Origin: Carbonactinospora thermoautotrophica
GTDB lineage: Bacteria; Actinomycetota; Actinomycetes; Streptomycetales; Carbonactinosporaceae
Assembly: GCF_001543895.1 (NCBI RefSeq)
Contig: NZ_JYIJ01000019.1
Span: 496,001 to 560,000 of the forward strand
DNA: 64,000 nucleotides
Direction of reading: 5' to 3'
The first letter of the stretch is position 1; each line of letters opens with the position of its first letter. Positions 18,039-26,586 of this stretch are shown piece by piece. Made by a program: the position numbers and the translations under genes. The notes under the pieces are model-generated. The model was not told the DNA's origin. It was given only the letters and a program-made list of their open reading frames with translations, and ran no database searches.

Positions 18039-18503
18039 GGCAGAGTTCCGGCCTGGTGACCGGGATCTCACGTCAGGCCAGGTCAACACTCCAGCAGCGG
18101 ATCGAACCTGCGGTTGTTCTGCACAGCCTGGCCATGCCGGGAGCGAGCCTGGTCGTCGGCTTGGCGAGCTTGCCGCCCAGGCCGAGCAGTGGCCCCCTTT
18201 ACCTCTCAACGCGATGATCCGCGCGCAAGGACGGGACGGTCGCGTACGCGGTCGTCTGGCGCCTGGGCGGCACCCGTACGGGCAGACAGCAGACCGAACC
18301 CATTGGAAGCGCGAACCCGCGAGCCCCAGGACCCTCGCGAACCGGCACGGCCCGCTGTACGCGATCATGCGGGTGCGGGTATCCCCGCCGTCCCCCTCCG
18401 CGCTCCCTGCCGGCTCGGCCCGGCCTCGGAAGCGCGTGCCCACTTCTCCCAGCCGCTCCTTACCGGTGGGTGTATGCGTCGTCGGCATTGCGCAGACGCA
18501 GCG
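18039..18503. other. Non-coding stretch left of the large direct repeat
   Basis: No convincing gene on either strand. From about 18380 on it is similar but not identical (roughly three quarters of bases) to 44511-44652, then identity becomes complete at 18504. Confidence 0.6.
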
Positions 18504-18609
18504 GGGTATGCATGAGAACGACTCGGACGGACACGCTGTCGCGACTGCCGAAGTGCTCAAGCGTCGGGCATGCTGAGGCCGCCCATCCCTGCGTGGGAAG
18601 GGGCCCCTG

Positions 18610-20049
18610 ATGAGTGATCACGGAACGTGGCGCGAGCCCGCAGCGCCGTGGACTGCCGAGGAGGTAGGGGTGTCGCCCGGCGTGGCCGTGCTGGTGGCGT
18701 CGGTGGCGGCGCTGGGGGGACTCCTGTTCGGCTACGACACAGCGGTCATCAACGGCGCGGTGGGCGCGATCGACGACCGCTTCAACGCCAGCAGCCTCGC
18801 GCTCGGCCTCACCGTGTCCGCCGCGTTGATCGGGTCGGCGGTGGGCGCCCTGCTCGCCGGGCGGCTGGCCGACCGGTACGGGCGGCTGCACACCATGCGG
18901 GTGGCCGCGGCGCTGTTCTTGGTGAGCGCGGTGGGCAGCGGGCTTGCCTGGTCGCTCCTCACCCTGGCCGTGTTCCGGGTGGTCGGCGGCGTCGCCGTCG
19001 GCATCGCCTCGGTCATCGCGCCCGCGTACATCGCGGAGATCTCACCGGCGCGCATCCGCGGCCGGCTGGGGTCGCTGCAGCAGCTGGCCATCGTCTCGGG
19101 CATCTTCCTGGCGCTGCTGGTCGACTACGCGATCGCCGCGGCCGCCGGCGGCTCGATGGCCGACTTCGCCCTCGGGCTGGAGGCGTGGCGGTGGATGTTC
19201 CTCGCCATGACGGTCCCCGCGGTGGTCTACGGGGTGCTCTCGCTCACGATCCCGGAGTCACCGCGTCACCTGGTGGCGAAGGGCCGCATCGAGGAGGCCC
19301 GCGCGGTGCTGCGCCGGCTCCTCGGTGAAGCAGGTCTGGATCACAAGATCGCGCAGATCCGGGAGACCCTCACGCTGGAGAGGCCGCCCAGCATGCGCGA
19401 CCTGCACGGCCCCGCGCTGGGGCTGCTGCCGATCGTGTGGGTCGGCATCGGGCTGTCGGTGTTCCAGCAGTTCGTCGGCATCAACGTGATCTTCTACTAC
19501 TCGAGCGTGCTGTGGCAGGCGGTCGGGTTCTCCGAGGGGAACGCGCTGCTCATCACGGTGATCACGAGTGTGGTGAACATTCTCACCACGCTGGTCGCCA
19601 TCGCGCTGATCGACCGTCTCGGTCGTCGCCCGCTGCTGCTCATCGGGTCGGCCGGCATGGCGGTCACGTTGGGGATACTCTCGTTCGTCTTCGCCAACGC
19701 CCCGCTCAACGCGCAGGGCCTGCCGGAGCTGGCGGGCGCCGCCGGACCGATCGCGCTCCTTGCCGCGAACGTGTTCGTGTTCGCGTTCGGCATGTCCTGG
19801 GGGCCGGTGGTGTGGGTCCTCCTCGGTGAGACGTTCCCGAACCGCATCCGCGCCGCCGCGCTGTCCGTCGCCGCCGCGGCGCAGTGGATCGCGAACTGGG
19901 TGGTGTCCACGACGTTCCCGTCGCTCAAGGACGCCGGGCTGGGACTCGCGTACGGCATCTACACGGCGGCGGCGGTCCTGTCGTTCTTCTTCGTTCTCAA
20001 GTTCGTACGCGAGACGAAGGGGCGGGAACTCGAGGAGATGGGCCGCTGA
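18610..20049 (+). CDS. Sugar-porter MFS transporter (copy 1)
   Basis: 479 aa, 12 predicted membrane helices. Sugar-porter motifs: FGYDTAVINGA in helix 1, GRLADRYGR between helices 2 and 3, PESPRHLVAKGR before the central loop, FQQFVGINVIFYYS in helix 7, DRLGRRPLL, and VVWVLLGETFPNRIRAAA. A proton-sugar symporter such as GlcP or XylE is likely; the sugar is not determined. ATG18610 follows GGAAGGGG. Directly after the stop, 20046-20129 encodes VAIGGTKVAAG, reminiscent of a ROK sugar-kinase start, but stops after 28 codons. Confidence 0.9.
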   Translation: MSDHGTWREPAAPWTAEEVGVSPGVAVLVASVAALGGLLFGYDTAVINGAVGAIDDRFNASSLALGLTVSAALIGSAVGALLAGRLADRYGRLHTMRVAAALFLVSAVGSGLAWSLLTLAVFRVVGGVAVGIASVIAPAYIAEISPARIRGRLGSLQQLAIVSGIFLALLVDYAIAAAAGGSMADFALGLEAWRWMFLAMTVPAVVYGVLSLTIPESPRHLVAKGRIEEARAVLRRLLGEAGLDHKIAQIRETLTLERPPSMRDLHGPALGLLPIVWVGIGLSVFQQFVGINVIFYYSSVLWQAVGFSEGNALLITVITSVVNILTTLVAIALIDRLGRRPLLLIGSAGMAVTLGILSFVFANAPLNAQGLPELAGAAGPIALLAANVFVFAFGMSWGPVVWVLLGETFPNRIRAAALSVAAAAQWIANWVVSTTFPSLKDAGLGLAYGIYTAAAVLSFFFVLKFVRETKGRELEEMGR

Positions 20050-20186
20050 AACCCGCCGCCCTGGCGGGGACGGTCGCCATCGGGGGCACGAAGGTCGCGG
20101 CGGGCCCGCCACGGGCCGAAGCCACCTGATCACCCATCGCCGCGTCGCGCTCACCGCGTGGGGAGCCCGGAACGCGTCAGGAGCTC

Positions 20187-20213
20187 TTAACACGCCGGAA
20201 ACGCGGGGGAAAC
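20187..20213 (+). promoter_or_regulatory. GlnR-like box, copy 1
   Basis: TTAAC, 6 bases, GAAAC, 6 bases, GAAAC: fits the actinomycete GlnR pattern gTnAC-n6-GaAAc with an extra half site. Same as 46336-46362 but now drives a truncated amt. Confidence 0.6.
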
Positions 20214-20310
20214 AGGGTCGCGATACCGCAGTACATGAGGGCTCGACGAGTACCTGCCGGCTCATCCCGCCCTTCCCCTGCAGAGCCTCCCTCCCCGAGG
20301 GGGCGTGGCG

Positions 20311-20736
20311 ATGGATCCCTACCCCAGTTGGGTCAATCCCGGGGACAACGCGTGGCAACTGATGGCCGCGACGCTCGTCGGCCTGATGAGCATCCCGGGG
20401 GTCGCGCTCCTGTACGGCGGGCTCGTGCCACGGAAATGGGTCGTGAACACCATGCTGATGGTGTTCAGCGCGTTCTCCGTGGTGCTGATCGTGTGGGTCC
20501 TGTGGGGCTTCAAGATGGGATTCGGCAGCCCTGTGAAGCTCGGACCCGGCATCCTGGGGAGCTTCGTGGGCCATCCTGCTCCCGTACTCGGGCCCGCGGC
20601 CGAGCAGGGCAGGGCGAGCATCCCGCTGCTGGAGGGCTCGGTCGGTGTCCATGCTCGTCACCGATGCTCCTTCACATTCACATTGACAGGTTCTGGCGAA
20701 TCGAAGGCCAGGCCGTTCTCGTCGAGCGCGTTGTAG
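20311..20736 (+). pseudogene. amt: Truncated ammonium transporter gene (copy 1)
   Basis: Codons 1-109 equal those of the intact gene at 46460 (MDPYPSWVNPGDNAWQL...SIPLLEG). After 20637 the sequence changes to unrelated DNA and the frame runs on for 33 foreign residues to a stop at 20736. Only about two or three of eleven membrane helices remain, so it cannot transport. Confidence 0.9.
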
Positions 20737-21165
20737 ATCTCCAACTGGCCGTTGGGGAACGTGAAGCCGACGGCAACCGTGCCGCGAGCGATGTCCTGGC
20801 CGGTCCACTCGAGGAGCTCGACCGTTTCCAGCGTCTGGCCGTGCAGTGCGACCAGCTCAGGCGGAGTGTCGTCGCGCCAGGACACGCGGACGCCGTCCAA
20901 GGTGGGCCATCTGACCGGTCGGGTTGGGTCGACCGAGTTCCAGGTGATGGAGAGGTCGCCGAACTTCCGGTGGTTGATCTCTACCTGTTCCCCGGCGAAG
21001 TCGAGCAGGACCGGGCAGTCGGCGAACCACTCGTCGTCATCGAGGTCCCAGACCAGCCAAGTACGGGTCAGGCGGCGACCGACGAGTGCCCGCAGGCGAC
21101 GACCGTGGGAGGCCCTGGCCGTTCAGCCATTGCGGCCGGTAGCCTTCGATTCCGAAGTCGAACAT
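20658..21165 (-). pseudogene. Frameshifted small protein gene of unknown function
   Basis: ATG21165 encodes MFDFGIEGYRPQWLNGQGLP; then near 21105 the protein-like sequence jumps frame and continues GRRLTRTWLVWDLDDDEWF, ADCPVLLDFAGEQVEINH, DLSITWN, ELLEWTG, NALDENGLAF to the stop at 20658. Both parts have strong protein character and neither has its own start or end, so one frameshift (or a sequencing error) splits a ~165-aa protein. I do not recognise the function. Its 3' end lies 21 bases from the repeat junction. Confidence 0.6.
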
Positions 21166-21470
21166 CTGACGATCTTGACTGGGTCAAGGGGCCGGTCGAA
21201 CGCCGACTCGGACGTCGCTGAACCGCAAGCGAACAGATCGCTCATGCCGCTGTCAGCGCGTGGGTGGGCGCCCGGCGGGCCGGCCTGAGCGCGGACCGCG
21301 CCCTCAGACGGCCCTTGCCGTCGGGCGGGGCCGAATCCCCCATCGGAAGAACCAGCGCAGGAACGGTGAGGCCAACACTGAGCCTTAGAGCCAGCCCATC
21401 ATGGGGAACAGCTTGAGAACACGTAACCACATCAGGCTTTCGCGCTAGAAAGTAGAAACATGCCCCGCGC
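21166..21470. other. Intergenic, nothing recognised
   Basis: No frame with protein-like composition and ribosome site. It lies between the APH-like gene stop and the start of the frameshifted gene, both leftward, so it should carry the promoter of the latter. Confidence 0.4.
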
Positions 21471-22373
21471 TCACGCTTCGGCCAGGTGCCAGCGCGCTCG
21501 GGGGTCGCCGCGCATGATCGAGTCGAGTCGCACGGCGAGTTCCCGCCGGGAGAAGGGGTCCGCGGGGGCGTTGCGGATGTGGATGCCGATCGCGTACAAC
21601 TCCCGGATCTGGATGAGGGTGTCGTAGCCAGGCCAGTCACGCAGGTCCCAGCCGTAGGCGTCGGCGAAGGCCTCCACGTCGGCGGCGCTGAGGCCGAACC
21701 GGCGGTGGCCGTGGTAGGTCGGGATGAGGTCCCACTCGCGCGGTCCGACACTGACGCTGTCCCAGTCGCACAGGACGACGCGCCCGCCGGGGTCGCGCAG
21801 GAGGTTGTCGATCCACCCGTCGCCGTGCAGCAGCGCAGGCGGTGAGGAGAACCGGAGGTTGTCCCACGCCTCGGTCAGCTCGGCGATCCGGTCGGCCAGC
21901 CATGCCCGCTCCCGGTCCGACAGCACGCCGGGCGCGTGCTCGACCGCGTACCGGACGCGGGCCAGCGGGTCGGCCAGGCGGCGCAGCTCGAACGCCGGGG
22001 CGGGCTGGTCGTGCAGGGCCCGCAGTAGCCGGCCGAGGTCGCGCGTCGTGGGCTTCCCACCGGGTCCCGCCGGCACGTACCGCCAGAACGACACCGCCCG
22101 GCCGTCCTGAAGTAGGGGCTGCCCGGGGACGTCGGCCGGCCGCACGGTGGGGAATCCACGACCGGCAAGCCACCGGGTGACCTCAAGCGCCTGGACGACT
22201 CTCGGCAGGGCGTCCGGAGCGGTGGCGACGCGTACGACGACGCCCTCCCGGAGGCGGAAGACGGCGTTGCTGCGCAGCCGGAGCAGTTCGGCGCCCGAGG
22301 GATCCAGGCCGACGCGTCGGCACACCGCGACGAGGATCTGGTGCATCTCCTTGTGCAGCACGCCTGGGGACAC
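21471..22373 (-). CDS. Aminoglycoside-phosphotransferase-like kinase
   Basis: 300 aa with the APH/choline-kinase fold: glycine-poor N-lobe (AVFRLREGVVVRVAT), SFWRYV hinge, catalytic loop LLHGDGWIDNLL with Asp and Asn, and metal-binding VLCDWDSVSVGPREWDL. Residues needed for phosphotransfer are present. The substrate is unknown; resistance is not implied. Start GTG22373 is the first in frame; a later ATG at MHQILVAV is possible. It lies leftward after the TPR regulator gene, 41 bases apart. Confidence 0.8.
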   Translation of the reverse strand: MSPGVLHKEMHQILVAVCRRVGLDPSGAELLRLRSNAVFRLREGVVVRVATAPDALPRVVQALEVTRWLAGRGFPTVRPADVPGQPLLQDGRAVSFWRYVPAGPGGKPTTRDLGRLLRALHDQPAPAFELRRLADPLARVRYAVEHAPGVLSDRERAWLADRIAELTEAWDNLRFSSPPALLHGDGWIDNLLRDPGGRVVLCDWDSVSVGPREWDLIPTYHGHRRFGLSAADVEAFADAYGWDLRDWPGYDTLIQIRELYAIGIHIRNAPADPFSRRELAVRLDSIMRGDPRARWHLAEA

Positions 22374-22414
22374 TCGACCATCTTGCCCGGCTCCGGACGC
22401 GGGGCCGAATTGGG

Positions 22415-23926
22415 CTAACGGCCGGCCGTGTCGAGGGCGAAGGCTTCGCGGAACTGCCGTACGGCCTTCAGGTCGCGCCGGGCCGGGGGGACGGCGAGCA
22501 CGAGGTCGCGGGCCCGGGTGAGCACGATCGGGGTTCGGTGTTCGGCGGGCAGGTCCTGCAGGGCGTGCGCGGCGAGCTGGCAGGCGTCGACGATCGCGTC
22601 GTCGTGGACGAGGCAGATGGCCTGGTCCAGCCGGATCAGGGCGGGGTCGATGGAGGCGGCGTCGGGCGGGTAGGAGGCGAGGGCCTGCTGCTGGACGGCG
22701 GCGGCGCGCCTGCTTTCGCCGAGGTAGGTGAGGGTGCCGCTGAGGTAGAACAGCAGGCGCTGCTCGGTGAAGGCGAACGCGATGTGGTCCTGGCCGGAGG
22801 GGTCTGTCTGGCTGAAGATCCGCTGCGCTTCGCGCATGGCCGTCTCGGCTGCCTCGCGGTTGCCCTGACGGGCCAGGGCGCGGGCCTCGGCGGCAGCGGC
22901 GAGCGCGGTGGCCGAGCAGGGGAGGTTGCGGGCCAGGGCCCGGGCTTCCGCGGCCAGTCGTACGGTCTCGTCCAGCGAACCGTAGTAGTACGGAAGCATC
23001 GCCTCCTGCGCGCGGACGAGGGCGCGCAGACGCGGGTCGCTGGTGTCGTCGGCGGCGGTCCGGGCGGTGGCGTACCAGGCGCGGGCCTGGCGGGTGTCGC
23101 CGAGCTTCATCAAGGCGTCGGCGGACAGCACCGCGAGCAGCGCGGTCACCCGCGACAGGCGGCGCTGGATCGCGGCGGGCTGGCGTTGCGCCGCCAGGTT
23201 GCGCACGTCGGCGAACTCCAGCACCAGCTGGCAGAGCATCGGCAGCGGCGGGGTGCGCAGGTAGTCACGCCGGTACCGCAGGACCGTCTCCTCCAGGCGG
23301 TCCATCTGGTCCTCGGTGACCGTGCCAGTGGCGAGGGTGCGGTCCATGTCCTGGCGGGTCTTCTCGACTGCGGCGAGGAACCGGCCGCCGAGAGTGAGCC
23401 CGGCGCCGGCCAGTACCTGGTGGAACAGGGCGCGGCGTTCCATCTCGTCGAGTCCTTCCTCCGGGCTCGCACCCCCGTACGCGCCGCGCGGACCAGTGGC
23501 GGGGTAGCTCACCGTTCCGGTAGTTCCAGTCCCGGGTTCGGTCGGGGCGACGAGGACGAGCCGTTCCGCGCCGTCCTCGTCATCCGTGTAGTCCTCGGCC
23601 AGTCCCAACCGGACCGCGTTGGCCCGGTACAGACGCGCGAGCAGGTCGATGGTTTCCGGGCGTGGCCGGCCTCGGCCGTTCTCCCACACGTTGAGTAGGT
23701 CCTCACTGACCTTCGGCCGGCCGAGCTGTTCCCGCTCGCATAAGTCGAGAAGCTCCTCGACGGCTTCGCGGACCGTCCAGCCACGCGCGAGGCGATGGGC
23801 CTTGAGCAGGCTCACACCACAGCAGGCGTGGATCGCCTGCGTGGTCCGCCACGTCGTCCAGCGCTCGGCGGCGGCGCGGTCGCGCCACTGCCGGCTGCAT
23901 GCCGGTGTGTGTTCCCCACGGGCCAT
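22415..23926 (-). CDS. XRE-like HTH regulator with TPR-like C-terminal domain
   Basis: 503 aa. N-terminal HTH region ~25-105 (LLKAHRLARGWTVREAVEELLDLC, WENGRGRPRPETIDLLARLY), then a spacer and ~300 residues of helical repeats (DALMKLGDTRQARAWYATA, ALARQGNREAAETAMREA, LGESRRAAAVQQQAL). The plan is that of actinomycete cluster regulators that sense a ligand through TPR repeats. ATG23926 follows GGGGAGG. It is divergent from the ATPase/resolvase-fold pair and probably controls the cluster to its right. Confidence 0.85.
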   Translation of the reverse strand: MARGEHTPACSRQWRDRAAAERWTTWRTTQAIHACCGVSLLKAHRLARGWTVREAVEELLDLCEREQLGRPKVSEDLLNVWENGRGRPRPETIDLLARLYRANAVRLGLAEDYTDDEDGAERLVLVAPTEPGTGTTGTVSYPATGPRGAYGGASPEEGLDEMERRALFHQVLAGAGLTLGGRFLAAVEKTRQDMDRTLATGTVTEDQMDRLEETVLRYRRDYLRTPPLPMLCQLVLEFADVRNLAAQRQPAAIQRRLSRVTALLAVLSADALMKLGDTRQARAWYATARTAADDTSDPRLRALVRAQEAMLPYYYGSLDETVRLAAEARALARNLPCSATALAAAAEARALARQGNREAAETAMREAQRIFSQTDPSGQDHIAFAFTEQRLLFYLSGTLTYLGESRRAAAVQQQALASYPPDAASIDPALIRLDQAICLVHDDAIVDACQLAAHALQDLPAEHRTPIVLTRARDLVLAVPPARRDLKAVRQFREAFALDTAGR

Positions 23927-24213
23927 CGTCGCCCTCCCCGCTGGACCTGTGCCCGGGTTTGCCGCGTCGAGCCCACAGTAACCTCGCCACCGCCCCGACA
24001 GGTCCCTGAACCCGGTGATACGCCCTGAAAACCGTGGCCGGGCCACGGCTTCGAGTCCCACCACCGTGAAAGGACCGCGGAATCCGACGTAGCCGTGGAA
24101 TCGGCAGGATTGCCCGCTCGCCACAGCGGGGCCAGCCTTCCGGTCGGGCAAGACTCCATCCGCCCGGCGCTGTACCGCCCGGCGTCCGTCTGTTCACGAG
24201 AGGGGTCAGTTCG

Positions 24214-24720
24214 ATGTCGACGTGTACCTTTCTTCCGGCTTCACGGCAAACGACTGTCGCTCCCGTCATCTCGTGCGGTGGGCAGCCGAACACCGGCGCC
24301 GGGATCCGTGCCGCCTTCGGGGGTGGCGGCGTGCAGAGCGCTGTGAAGTACCCGCCGCGCCCGGACATGGCGGGCCTCGTTCGGCGGCACGTGGCCGGGT
24401 ACGTCGCGTGGCGGGGACTGACCCACCGCTACGCCGTCGACGAGGTGCAGCTCGTCGCGACCGAACTGTTCGCCAACGCCGTAGCCCACGCACGCCACCA
24501 GGGACGTCCGATCCGGGTCGCCGTCGAACACCGGGGTGATGTGCTGCGGATCGAGGTGCACGACCCCGATCCCACCCCGCCAGCACCGAGGTGGATGCCC
24601 GATCGGACCTACGGGCGCGGCCTGCTCCTCGTGGAGGCGCTGGCCAGCCGGTGGGGCACCGTGCCGGCACCCGATGGCGGGAAGCTGGTGTACGCCGAGT
24701 TCCGGGCGGTGCGGCGATGA
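24214..24720 (+). CDS. RsbW-like ATP-binding protein
   Basis: 168 aa. HATPase_c_2 domain from ~45: N box ATELFANAVAHA, G1 box EVHDPDPT, G2 box GRGLLLVEALASRWG. An N-terminal extension of ~45 residues precedes it. ATG24214 follows GAGAGGGG; an internal start near residue 49 would also give a full domain. It overlaps the next gene by 4 bases (ATGA). Such ATPases often sit at the edges of actinomycete regulatory loci; the partner is unknown. Confidence 0.8.
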   Translation: MSTCTFLPASRQTTVAPVISCGGQPNTGAGIRAAFGGGGVQSAVKYPPRPDMAGLVRRHVAGYVAWRGLTHRYAVDEVQLVATELFANAVAHARHQGRPIRVAVEHRGDVLRIEVHDPDPTPPAPRWMPDRTYGRGLLLVEALASRWGTVPAPDGGKLVYAEFRAVRR

Positions 24721-25340
24721 TCCCCGCCAGCGCCACGTCCCCGACGCCCGTGGTCGGCTACTTACGGTCGAGCACCTGGAGCCCATCACAGTGGGGCGTG
24801 ATGGAGGACCGGTTACGCGAGACGGCGCGTCGCCGCGGGTTCTCGTTGGTCGCCGTCGTCCGCACGAGCGGGGTCCCCGGCTCCGAGACCGGCTGCCCGG
24901 ACCTCGGCCGTGTCCTGGAAGCCATCAGCGGCGGCCAGGCCGCGGGGGTGCTGACGCTCGCCGATTTCAGCTTCGCGTGGGATCGCGAGATCGCCGCGCA
25001 CGCGGTGCGACGCATCCGTGAAGTCGGCGGATTCGTGGAGTACGCCTACGGTCCCGCGCCACGTCTGCGGGACTCGCGGAACGAACCCGGAAGGTCTTCC
25101 CCGTGGGTGCCGCCGCTCCCCGCGCCGAAGGGCGGCACGGCGGCCGCCCGGTGTCTCGCCCCCCACATGGCACCGGGCGGCCGGCCCCTCGCCACGGCGG
25201 ACCGGTGCGCCGAAACCAGCACACCAGCGGTCTGGTTCCCCCGCCACAGGTCGGACGACGAACCGCCGACGGAGCCCTTGGGGATCCGCCCAGGCCGCGC
25301 GCTGGCCGGGCTGGCCTGCGCAGGTGGCCAACAACCATGA
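24717..25340 (+). CDS. Resolvase-fold protein without DNA-binding domain
   Basis: 207 aa. Residues ~12-115 follow the serine-recombinase catalytic fold (VVGYLRSST with candidate Ser, RLRETARRRGFSLVAVV, GCPDLGRVLEAISGGQAAGVLTLADFSF, IREVGGFVEYA). The rest is Pro/Arg-rich and has no HTH or recombinase domain, and the conserved Arg set is incomplete. It therefore looks like a co-opted fold used in regulation, not an active recombinase. ATG24717 overlaps the ATPase stop. Confidence 0.65.
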   Translation: MIPASATSPTPVVGYLRSSTWSPSQWGVMEDRLRETARRRGFSLVAVVRTSGVPGSETGCPDLGRVLEAISGGQAAGVLTLADFSFAWDREIAAHAVRRIREVGGFVEYAYGPAPRLRDSRNEPGRSSPWVPPLPAPKGGTAAARCLAPHMAPGGRPLATADRCAETSTPAVWFPRHRSDDEPPTEPLGIRPGRALAGLACAGGQQP

Positions 25341-25392
25341 CAAGTCAGACGATCTTCCCTGGGCATGACAAGCAGAGATGAGGAGGCCGGCC

Positions 25393-25860
25393 GTGGTGAA
25401 CGTGGTGAGGCGCAACGCGCGGGCGATCCTGATCGACGGCGACGACCTGGTGCTGATCAAGCGCACCAAGCCGGGACGCGAGCCGTACTGGGTCACCGTC
25501 GGGGGAGGAGTGGACCCCGAGGACCCGTCGGTGGAGGACGCCCTGCGTCGGGAGGTCTTCGAGGAGCTCGGCGGCAACGCCGTCGACCCCGTCCAGGTGT
25601 ACGTCCTCACCGAACCTAAGGACGACGGGATCGTCGTGCAGCACTTCTTCCTGTGCCGCCTGCACGGCATGGACCTGTCCCGCCGCACTGGGGCGGAGTT
25701 CGGCAGGCCGGAGCGGGGCGGCTACGAGGTGGTGCGCGTCCCGTTCACCCGGGAGGGCATCCGGGGGATCGACCTCATGCCGCCCGAGCTCGCCGACTAC
25801 CTGGCCGCCAACGCCGAAGGGCTGCTCTCGCTGTTCAACACACGCGTTACGCGCTCTTGA
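25393..25860 (+). CDS. NUDIX hydrolase
   Basis: 155 aa from GTG25393, placed 6 bases after GAGGAGG; an upstream ATG25378 would overlap that site. Nudix box GGGVDPEDPSVEDALRREVFEELG matches G-x5-E-x7-REUxEExGU at residues ~38-61 apart from Asp for the first Glu. It hydrolyses a nucleoside diphosphate linked to another group. First gene of the eight-gene cluster, followed after 38 bases by the P-loop kinase. Confidence 0.85.
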   Translation: MVNVVRRNARAILIDGDDLVLIKRTKPGREPYWVTVGGGVDPEDPSVEDALRREVFEELGGNAVDPVQVYVLTEPKDDGIVVQHFFLCRLHGMDLSRRTGAEFGRPERGGYEVVRVPFTREGIRGIDLMPPELADYLAANAEGLLSLFNTRVTRS

Positions 25861-25898
25861 ACCCTCTCCCGCTCGCGAAAGCCCGGACAGGAGGCGTC

Positions 25899-26558
25899 AT
25901 GGGTCGACGCATGCTGGAATTCGTCAGTCTCAACGGGCCGGACCACGTCGGGAAGACGACGCAGATCCGATTACTGGCCGATCGGATCCCGGGCGTCCAA
26001 CCGCTCGGAAGCGTGCACGAGCACGACCGCGAGGCCTGGGACCGCGTGGCGCGCACGGACTACGCGCGGTGGTGGTTCGAGCAGAGCTCCACCGAGGAGC
26101 TGACGCGGATGCTGCTCACCAGCCACCGCAGGCGAAGCGCCGCCCGCTCCCCGAACCGGCTCGCCCTCCTGGACCGTGGGTTCCCGATGCTCGTCGCGGT
26201 GGCCGCGGCGACCTGCACGGTCAGGGACGGCCTGGACACCTCGCGAGCCCTGCGAACCGTCAACGGGATCGCCGCCGACATGGGGTCGTTCCCGGACGAG
26301 TTCTCGGTGCTCCTGCTGCCGGCGCGTGACGTCGAGTGCAGCCTGCGGATCACGTCGAGCCGGGCGGGGCGGCCATGGACCGGGGTGTACCCGGAGTACC
26401 AAACGGCCCTGCACGCGGTGCTGGTCGAACAGGCACGCCGCGGTGTCTACACGCACGTCATCGAATGCGGCGACCGCACGGCGGACGCCGTCCACGACGA
26501 GATCCTCGCCGCCGTCCGGAACGCGATGCCCGGTGCCTGGAGCGCCGGTTCCCGCTGA
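25899..26558 (+). CDS. Thymidylate-kinase-like P-loop kinase
   Basis: 219 aa. Walker A GPDHVGKTT at residues 13-21, LLDRGFPM as the Asp-Arg motif of nucleotide kinases, then an Arg-rich lid-like stretch (SLRITSSRAGRP). Shorter conserved regions for dTMP are not obvious, so the substrate could be another nucleotide or sugar. ATG25899 follows AGGAGG. Confidence 0.7.
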   Translation: MGRRMLEFVSLNGPDHVGKTTQIRLLADRIPGVQPLGSVHEHDREAWDRVARTDYARWWFEQSSTEELTRMLLTSHRRRSAARSPNRLALLDRGFPMLVAVAAATCTVRDGLDTSRALRTVNGIAADMGSFPDEFSVLLLPARDVECSLRITSSRAGRPWTGVYPEYQTALHAVLVEQARRGVYTHVIECGDRTADAVHDEILAAVRNAMPGAWSAGSR

Positions 26559-26586
26559 TTTCCGCTCTTCCACAATGGGGTGACGC

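Larger units (their letters stand above)
18504..20637 (+). repeat. Left copy of 2,134-bp direct repeat
   Basis: Matches 44653-46786 with an offset of 26,149 bases. Holds the sugar-transporter gene, the GlnR-like box and the first 109 codons of amt. Every translated frame I compared agrees, so identity is complete or nearly so. It ends abruptly within ctggagggc|tcg, where the right copy has ctggagggc|gcc. Confidence 0.95.

Noticed and set aside
18080-18130. tRNA-like string GGTTCGATCC on the minus strand
   Set aside because: The T-arm does not pair and no acceptor, D or anticodon arm can be built; no tRNA gene was found in the window.
17460-18560. N-terminal extension of the serine protease frame
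   Set aside because: The extension crosses the divergent gene and lacks protein character; a signal peptide starts exactly at ATG17459.
21242-21751. 169-codon frame overlapping the phosphotransferase gene
   Set aside because: Different frame of the same strand, Arg/Pro/Thr-rich shadow; the APH motifs lie in the frame ending at 21471.
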